DNA from: Alteribacter natronophilus
GTDB lineage: Bacteria > Bacillota > Bacilli > Bacillales > Salisediminibacteriaceae
Assembly (NCBI RefSeq): GCF_006007885.1
Contig: NZ_VCRO01000001.1
Span: 1 to 64,000 of the forward strand
DNA length: 64,000 nt
Direction of reading: 5' to 3'
The position numbers and the translations under genes were made by a program. Every line of letters begins with the position of its first letter. Within the stretch, counting starts at the first letter, position 1. The notes under the pieces are model-generated. The model searched no databases. It saw nothing but the letters and a program-made list of their open reading frames with translations, and had not been told where the DNA came from. Shown in pieces: positions 58,947 through 64,000 of the stretch.

Positions 58947-59246
58947 GTATTCCCCCCTTTATAAGTCTTTAACTTCTTAGAACTTTTCTGCTTTTCAGTC
59001 AAAAAATAAGGTCACAAATTCTATTTACTCTTTTTATTGATTTTAACATAAATATCCATATCCTAAAGTGAATACGTCAGCTTAAAATGGCCGGTTCCTT
59101 TCTGGTTTGAAAATAACCGGGACACGAAAATGAGTCTATTTACGGTGTTAGGGCGGACTCAATCGGGGAAACACGTATAGAAACACCCTTTTTTTACCAC
59201 ACTGTTCGGTGAAGGCAGGGAGTTCGTGTGAGAGGATGATTGGGTC
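58947..59246. other. 300-bp spacer
   Basis: No gene seen. GGTGTT near 59140 could pair with AACACC near 59182, which is followed by CTTTTTTT, so a weak plus-strand terminator or small RNA end may lie here. Confidence 0.3.
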
Positions 59247-59708
59247 ATGGAAGAGCGGTACCGCAGCCGTAATCTCTGGTCCGGAGTGCTGTTTGGCCTC
59301 GGGGCTATCGCGTTTTTTGATGAAGTTGTTTTTCACCAGCTTTTAAGATGGCATCATTTTTATGATCTTGCCACGACGGATATCGGGCTGATTTCCGACG
59401 GGCTGTTTCATGCGTTCAGCTGGTTTGCCACGATCGGCGGTTTATTTATGTTTGCCGATCTCAGGAGAAGGAAGGCTCTCCACTGGACAAGGTGGTGGGG
59501 CGGTGTTTTGACAGGGGCGGGTGCTTTTCAGCTTTACGACGGCATTATTCAGCACAAAGTGATGAGGATTCACCAGATACGCTATGTGGAAAACGTCATC
59601 TACTACGACATTGTATGGAATGTGAGTGCAGTGCTGATTCTGCTGACAGGTATTTACCTTTTAAGGAAGTCCCGTAAACAGAACGGATCACGGGCAGGTG
59701 AGGCGTAA
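59247..59708 (+). CDS. DUF2243 membrane protein
   Basis: A 153-residue protein with four membrane segments. The family signature is at the N-terminus: LWSGVLFGLGAIAFFDEVVFHQLLRWHHFYD, and later GAFQLYDGIIQHKVMRIHQIRY. Its His and Glu residues in membrane segments hint at metal or haem contact, but function is unknown. The stop overlaps the start of the CtaG gene (TAATG), so the two are translated together. Confidence 0.83.
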   Translation: MEERYRSRNLWSGVLFGLGAIAFFDEVVFHQLLRWHHFYDLATTDIGLISDGLFHAFSWFATIGGLFMFADLRRRKALHWTRWWGGVLTGAGAFQLYDGIIQHKVMRIHQIRYVENVIYYDIVWNVSAVLILLTGIYLLRKSRKQNGSRAGEA

Positions 59709-60508
59709 TGGACCACATGCATGTTCACGGGAGCGCACTCCCGCTTTGGCCACAGCTCCTCCTTGCTCTGCCGTTTGTCCTCCTCATTGCCGGTTACGGT
59801 CTTTGTCTGTACTTTAGTGCCCGTAAAGGCCGGACGTGGCCGGTGTGGCGGACGCTGTTCTGGTTTGCAGGCTGTGTCTTTGCCCTGGCAGCAGTGGCGG
59901 GGCCTCTGGCAGTGGAAGCTCATCACGATTTTTATGTACATATGATTACCCACCTGCTTCTCGGCATGCTCGGCCCCCTTCTGATGGTGCTCGCCGCTCC
60001 GGTAACGCTGCTTCTCCGGGCACTGCCTGTGACGGCAGCGAGGAAGGTGAGCGGAATCCTGAAATGGCGGATTGTTCACCTCCTCACCGACCCTTTTGTA
60101 GCATCGATCCTGAACATGGGAGCGCTCTGGGTGCTGTATACAACGCCGCTTTACAGTGGGATGCATGAAAGCAATGCCCTTCATGTACTGATTCATGCCC
60201 ACGTCTTTATCGCAGGGTATGTGTTTACAGCTTCAATGATCTCAAAGGATCCGATGCCTCACAGACCCTCCTATCTGTACCGGAGTGTCGCCCTTGTGCT
60301 GGCTTTGGCCAGTCACGGGATTCTGTCCAAGTATCTCTACGCCAATCCACCTGCAGGAGTGCCGGCCCACCAGGCGGAGGCCGGCGGGATGCTCATGTTC
60401 TACGGCGGGGACCTGGTGGACGCGGTTATCGTGTTTCTGCTGCTGCGACAGTGGTATCACGCAGCCCGTCCAAAACCGCATAAAACCCCGCAGCCTGTAA
60501 CGGGATAA
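59708..60508 (+). CDS. ctaG: CtaG-family cytochrome c oxidase assembly protein (caa3 type)
   Basis: A 266-residue membrane protein with about seven segments. Features of caa3_CtaG: a His-rich N-terminus (MDHMHVHG), EAHHDFYVHMITHLLLGMLGPLLMVLAAP, and HVLIHAHVFIAGYVF. It helps insert copper into the Cu-A/Cu-B sites of cytochrome caa3 oxidase. Coupled to the DUF2243 gene; no ctaC-F genes are in the window. Confidence 0.86.
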   Translation: MDHMHVHGSALPLWPQLLLALPFVLLIAGYGLCLYFSARKGRTWPVWRTLFWFAGCVFALAAVAGPLAVEAHHDFYVHMITHLLLGMLGPLLMVLAAPVTLLLRALPVTAARKVSGILKWRIVHLLTDPFVASILNMGALWVLYTTPLYSGMHESNALHVLIHAHVFIAGYVFTASMISKDPMPHRPSYLYRSVALVLALASHGILSKYLYANPPAGVPAHQAEAGGMLMFYGGDLVDAVIVFLLLRQWYHAARPKPHKTPQPVTG

Positions 60509-60514
60509 GGATTC

Positions 60515-60543
60515 ACCCTGGTCAATTTGGCCGGGGTTTTTCT
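60515..60543 (+). terminator. Terminator of the DUF2243-ctaG unit
   Basis: ACCCTGGTC (60515-60523) pairs with GGCCGGGGT (60529-60537, two G-U pairs), then a U run. Confidence 0.75.
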
Positions 60544-60765
60544 GGTTGAATAGGAGTGTCGGCGGGGGATTTTCTTTACCACATAGTCGGTATGTTCAAA
60601 GATTCAAAACCTGTCAAACAAACACGGTATTTTTCTCAAGCTGAATCTTCGAATTTTTAATTCCTTTCCACTACAATCGGTCACGGGGAAAATCCAATAA
60701 CGGCAAAATTCTTCGTTTATTGAAATTCCCCTTGATGGTATATCGTTAGAGAGGAGTGTGTGTAT

Positions 60766-61584
60766 ATGAACAATGTGTACCGGATTTTAATTATTTTTGT
60801 CGCTTCAATAGTTGTGGGGTTTGCTTTTAACGTGTTCCTTCTGCCTCATGAAGTACTTACTGGGGGAGTCACAGGTCTGGCTATGGTATTTGGTCTGTTG
60901 ACTCCGGTAAATACAGGGTACTGGATCTTCCTCTTAAATATTCCAATCCTGATCCTTGGCTGGATGAAGCTTGGAAAAATGTTTATAGGCAACAGTATTT
61001 TCTCGGTTTTCATAACGTCTGTATCCATGCTGTACATTCCTGTTGTGCCTGTAACAAATGACGCGCTTCTGTCCTCGGTTTTCGGCGGGGTTATTGCAGG
61101 GGCTGCCATTGGTGTGATCATCCGTAACTACGGTTCAACTGGCGGCTTTGATGTGGTAAGTCTTGTCCTGATAAAGCGGTGGGATGTTCCATTAGGCGCG
61201 CTCATCTTCGCTTTAAACAGCGGGGTCGTCTTTATTTCCGGTTTCTTCTTTGCCTGGGAGCTGGCGATGTACACAATGGCTTCCATTTATATTACCGGAC
61301 TGGTCATTGACCGTATTCATACCCGCCATATCAAATTGAACCTGATGGTGGTAACGACCAGGGGAGATGAACTGAAAAAGAACCTGATTGCAAACTTATA
61401 CAGAGGCATCACAGTGATGGATGGAGAGGGTGCATACTCCGGAACAGGCGTTAAAGTGATGTATACGGTAATTTCACGCTATGAGCTTGCCATTGTCAGG
61501 CCCCTCATAAAAGAAGTGGATCCGAATGCGTTTGTGAGTGTAAGTGAAACGGTGGAAGTGATGGGGAACTTCAGAAGGGACTAA
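60766..61584 (+). CDS. YitT-family membrane protein (DUF161 plus DUF2179)
   Basis: A 272-residue protein with five or six membrane segments (FNVFLLPHEVLTGGVTGLAMVFG is diagnostic) and a C-terminal cytosolic DUF2179 domain (LNLMVVTTRGDELKKNLI, RGITVMDGEGAYSG). The family is common and multi-copy in Bacilli; transport or signalling has been suggested, not shown. ATG at 60766 behind GAGAGGAG; a GTG at 60760 is in frame. Confidence 0.85.
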   Translation: MNNVYRILIIFVASIVVGFAFNVFLLPHEVLTGGVTGLAMVFGLLTPVNTGYWIFLLNIPILILGWMKLGKMFIGNSIFSVFITSVSMLYIPVVPVTNDALLSSVFGGVIAGAAIGVIIRNYGSTGGFDVVSLVLIKRWDVPLGALIFALNSGVVFISGFFFAWELAMYTMASIYITGLVIDRIHTRHIKLNLMVVTTRGDELKKNLIANLYRGITVMDGEGAYSGTGVKVMYTVISRYELAIVRPLIKEVDPNAFVSVSETVEVMGNFRRD

Positions 61585-61625
61585 AACCTGAGATTAATTT
61601 GTTGGGAAGACTTTCTCAACAACGT

Positions 61626-61660
61626 GAAAAATGGCTCTCATTCGATGAGAGCCATTTTTC
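61626..61660. terminator. Bidirectional terminator
   Basis: GAAAAATGGCTCTCAT (61626-61641) pairs perfectly with ATGAGAGCCATTTTTC (61645-61660) between convergent YitT and aconitase genes. Confidence 0.95.
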
Positions 61661-61729
61661 ATTACCTGTGTTTCATCCGGGGTTCATTTCCATCGATCAT
61701 TCTCATTTACCCGGATTCTTTCCTGCAGT

Positions 61730-63682
61730 TTACTCGGTTCCTTTCCTCGACTTAATCCAGTTGATCAGTCCGCCCTTCAGCATGATATCGATCTGTCTTC
61801 CTGACAGGCCGTGAAGAAGGGAGATTGATTCGCCCGAGGATTTAATCTGAGCTGTCAGTGTATCGCCGCTTTGGATCGCTTCCCGGATGTTTTCAAGATG
61901 GATGGCATCGTCCCTATTTATGAAGTCAAGGGCATCCGGATCTTTAAGCGTTAATGGAAGGATCCCGAAATTGATCAGGTTCTGCCAGTGAATTCTGGCA
62001 AAGCTTTTGGCGATTACGGCTCGGAGGCCGAGAAAGCGCGGGGCGAGGGCAGCATGCTCCCTGCTTGAGCCCTGTCCGTAATTGTGCCCGGCAGCTACGG
62101 CGTGTCCGCCTGCGTTCAGGGTGGCTCTGGCACGGTCATAATACTCTTCATCGACATTTTCAAATGTGAATTTCGAAATTTCAGCGATGTTGCTTCTGAA
62201 CGGAAGAACGCGTGACCCGCCTGCCAGAATTTCATCTGTTGAAATATTATCGTTCATCCTGAGCAGGATCGGAAGTTCCATATGGTCCGGCATCTCATCC
62301 ATATCAGGGATTTCTGTTATGTTTTTACTTTTGTACAGCTCGACCTTCCTGGCTTCTTCAATAGGCAGGGGTTCTTCAAGCAGCTGGACATCCACGGTTG
62401 GTGTGGCAGGCTCCTTTATTTCAGGGTATGGCTGGTCCAGTGTTCTTGGATCGGTAATCTTTCCCCGAAGAGCGGAGGCCGCTGCCGTTTCCGGACTGCA
62501 CAGAAAGACGCTGTCCTCTTTTGTTCCGGAACGGCCCGGGAAGTTACGCGGGGTGGTTCTCAGACTGTTTCGTCCCGTGGCCGGGGCCTGTCCCATTCCG
62601 ATACAGCCGTTGCATCCTGCCTGGTGAATCCGTCCGCCGGAAGCGATGAGACTGGTCAGATGTCCTTCGTTGATCAGATCCGTGAGAATCTGCCTGGAGG
62701 CAGGGTTAATATCAAAAGAAACGCCGCTGGCTGTTTTGCTTCCTTTGACAATCTCCGCTGCAACGGCAAAATCACGGTAGCCCGGATTCGCTGAAGAGCC
62801 GATGTAGGACTGATAAATCGGATCGTCTGCTACTTCCCGCACCGGAACTACATTGCCCGGACTGGATGGTTTGGCAATGAGCGGTTCGATTTTGTCCAGC
62901 TCGATCGTGTCATGGCGGTCGTACTCTGCTCCGCTGTCTGCTTTCAGTTCCACCCAGTCATCTTCCCTGTGCTGGGTGGCGAGGAAGCGCTTTACTTCAT
63001 CGTCTGAAGGAAAGACGGATGTCGTGGCTCCGAGTTCGGCACCCATGTTGGCGATTACATGTCTGTCCATCGCATCGAGGGACTCAAGACCTTCACCGAA
63101 GTACTCGAGAATATAACCTGTTCCGCCTTTTACATCATAGCGTCTCAGCATCTCCAGGATCACATCCTTGGCGCTCACCCAGTCGGGCAGGCTGCCTTTA
63201 AGCTCAATGCCCCAGACTTTCGGCATTTTAAGGTAGATCGGCTCCCCTGCTATGGCCATAGCCACATCGATTCCTCCTGCACCGATAGCAAGCATCCCCA
63301 TACAGCCGTTAGCACACGTATGGCTGTCCGATCCGAGGAGCGTTTTTCCCGGAACGGCAATCCGCTGCATATGAACCGGGTGGCTTACTCCGTTTCCGGC
63401 CTGGCTGTAATACATTCCGAACCTGCGGGTTGCGCTCTGGAGGAATAAGTGATCATCCGGGTTCTTACTGTCGGACTGAATAATGTTATGGTCCACGTAC
63501 TGGGCAGACGCCTCTGTCTGTGCACGATCAAGCCCCATCGCTTCCAGTTCAAGCATCACCAGCGTTCCTGTGGCGTCCTGGGTAAGTGTCTGATCAATTT
63601 TAATAGCGATTTCCTCATCCGGCTCCATGTTACCGGATATTAAATGAGAGCGGATTAGTTTCCGGGTTACATTTTCTTTCAT
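61730..63682 (-). CDS. Aconitate hydratase
   Basis: A 650-residue TCA-cycle enzyme converting citrate to isocitrate. The 4Fe-4S ligands are SDSHTCANGCMG (first Cys) and GCNGCIGMG (Cys pair). The C-terminal swivel domain has GHNYGQGSSREHAALAPRFLG with the substrate Arg. At 650 residues it is the shorter aconitase type, not the 900-residue AcnA/CitB form usual in B. subtilis; 3-isopropylmalate or homoaconitase activity is less likely given the length and motif set. AGGAGGCG precedes the ATG. Confidence 0.88.
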   Translation of the reverse strand: MKENVTRKLIRSHLISGNMEPDEEIAIKIDQTLTQDATGTLVMLELEAMGLDRAQTEASAQYVDHNIIQSDSKNPDDHLFLQSATRRFGMYYSQAGNGVSHPVHMQRIAVPGKTLLGSDSHTCANGCMGMLAIGAGGIDVAMAIAGEPIYLKMPKVWGIELKGSLPDWVSAKDVILEMLRRYDVKGGTGYILEYFGEGLESLDAMDRHVIANMGAELGATTSVFPSDDEVKRFLATQHREDDWVELKADSGAEYDRHDTIELDKIEPLIAKPSSPGNVVPVREVADDPIYQSYIGSSANPGYRDFAVAAEIVKGSKTASGVSFDINPASRQILTDLINEGHLTSLIASGGRIHQAGCNGCIGMGQAPATGRNSLRTTPRNFPGRSGTKEDSVFLCSPETAAASALRGKITDPRTLDQPYPEIKEPATPTVDVQLLEEPLPIEEARKVELYKSKNITEIPDMDEMPDHMELPILLRMNDNISTDEILAGGSRVLPFRSNIAEISKFTFENVDEEYYDRARATLNAGGHAVAAGHNYGQGSSREHAALAPRFLGLRAVIAKSFARIHWQNLINFGILPLTLKDPDALDFINRDDAIHLENIREAIQSGDTLTAQIKSSGESISLLHGLSGRQIDIMLKGGLINWIKSRKGTE

Positions 63683-64000
63683 CCTGATTCGCCTCCTGTA
63701 TTCTGCGTTACATCCAGCCGTGTTCGACTATTTTTGTGAAACGCCTGGTGGTAATGGGTGCCCGTAAATAAATATACACACTACTTTGGCAATTTCACTT
63801 GAGAGGCAAGTGTAAACCTGTAATTTACATAATTTGCTTTTCTTTTGATGGCTTCTGTGACTGAACGCGGCTGGCAGCAGAAAAGTCTAAGCTTCTGCCT
63901 ATATAGAGGGCAGTTTTTATTTAATAGAATTTACCGGGGAAAAGAAGGTTCTGGATTCTTTTGTCTAATTGTATGAGATGAAAATATAAATATGGAGTAG
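63683..64000. other. Upstream region of aconitase and window end
   Basis: No gene seen. A short hairpin CACTTGAGAGGCAAGTG lies at about 63798-63814. CTGCC (63895-63899) pairs with GGCAG (63909-63913), followed by TTTTT, a plus-strand terminator without a visible gene. A small RNA between the two is possible but unproven. Confidence 0.3.

Overview
The window looks like chromosome of an endospore-forming Bacillaceae bacterium. Supporting signs are a complete gerA-type germinant receptor operon behind a SigG-like promoter, a YjcZ-type 28-residue sporulation peptide, AGGAGG-type ribosome binding sites with frequent GTG and TTG starts, sigma-B-like promoters, Zur/Fur/CcpA boxes of Bacillus type, and lipoproteins with very acidic linkers that suggest a salt- or alkali-adapted relative. 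Genus is inference only. No rRNA, tRNA, CRISPR array or transposase gene was seen.

Layout. 1-1.4 kb: a long palindromic repeat element, a thiol peroxidase-like gene and a DUF1992 gene. 1.5-6.8 kb: GntR/UTRA regulator divergent from a phosphonate/phosphite ABC operon (phnD-phnC-phnE-phnE) ending in a PHP-type phosphatase. 6.9-13.0 kb: a zinc-limitation region with four Zur boxes, three COG0523 (CobW/YciC) GTPases, dCTP deaminase, a zinc-free ribosomal protein S14 and a SufU-like protein. 13.1-17.6 kb: YjcZ peptide, glutaredoxin-like protein, then a Fur-box-rich unit (methyltransferase, ferric iron binding protein, two-domain permease, but no ATPase). 17.6-18.2 kb: a 52-bp tandem array related in sequence to a second array at 8.35-8.69 kb. 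18.2-27.4 kb: ordinary chromosomal genes (EamA exporter, SgrR-like regulator, VOC and GNAT enzymes, secreted 5'-nucleotidase, RsbR-like STAS protein, small membrane proteins).

27.4-37.8 kb is accessory: decayed fragments, an AT-rich DUF262/HNH protein (probable defence) flanked by a duplicated phosphotransferase gene tail, a macrolide-resistance operon (ABC-F plus Mph-like kinase) preceded by a 13-codon RLR leader peptide and two tandem terminators (an attenuator), then a PLD-helicase-DUF3427 protein, a NUDIX hydrolase and a NERD-HRDC protein. 38.0-40.5 kb is an isolated phage-type replication module (initiator, helicase loader, DnaB-like helicase). A decayed copy of the same helicase tail sits at 45.7 kb, beyond the gerA operon and an amine oxidase.

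45.9-49.0 kb is AT-rich and holds what I consider the most interesting item: a PlcR-like TPR regulator, convergent with a 38-codon secreted pro-peptide whose C-terminus (DIPYIHG) resembles PapR, and next to it a divergent secreted DUF3238 protein. This looks like an undescribed peptide quorum-sensing cell. 49.3-64 kb returns to housekeeping and accessory metabolism: alpha/beta hydrolase, sigma-B stress protein, PAS-STAS protein, LacI regulator with an orphan sugar-binding lipoprotein, class IV aminotransferase, NUDIX hydrolase, DUF2243-CtaG pair, YitT-family protein and aconitase.
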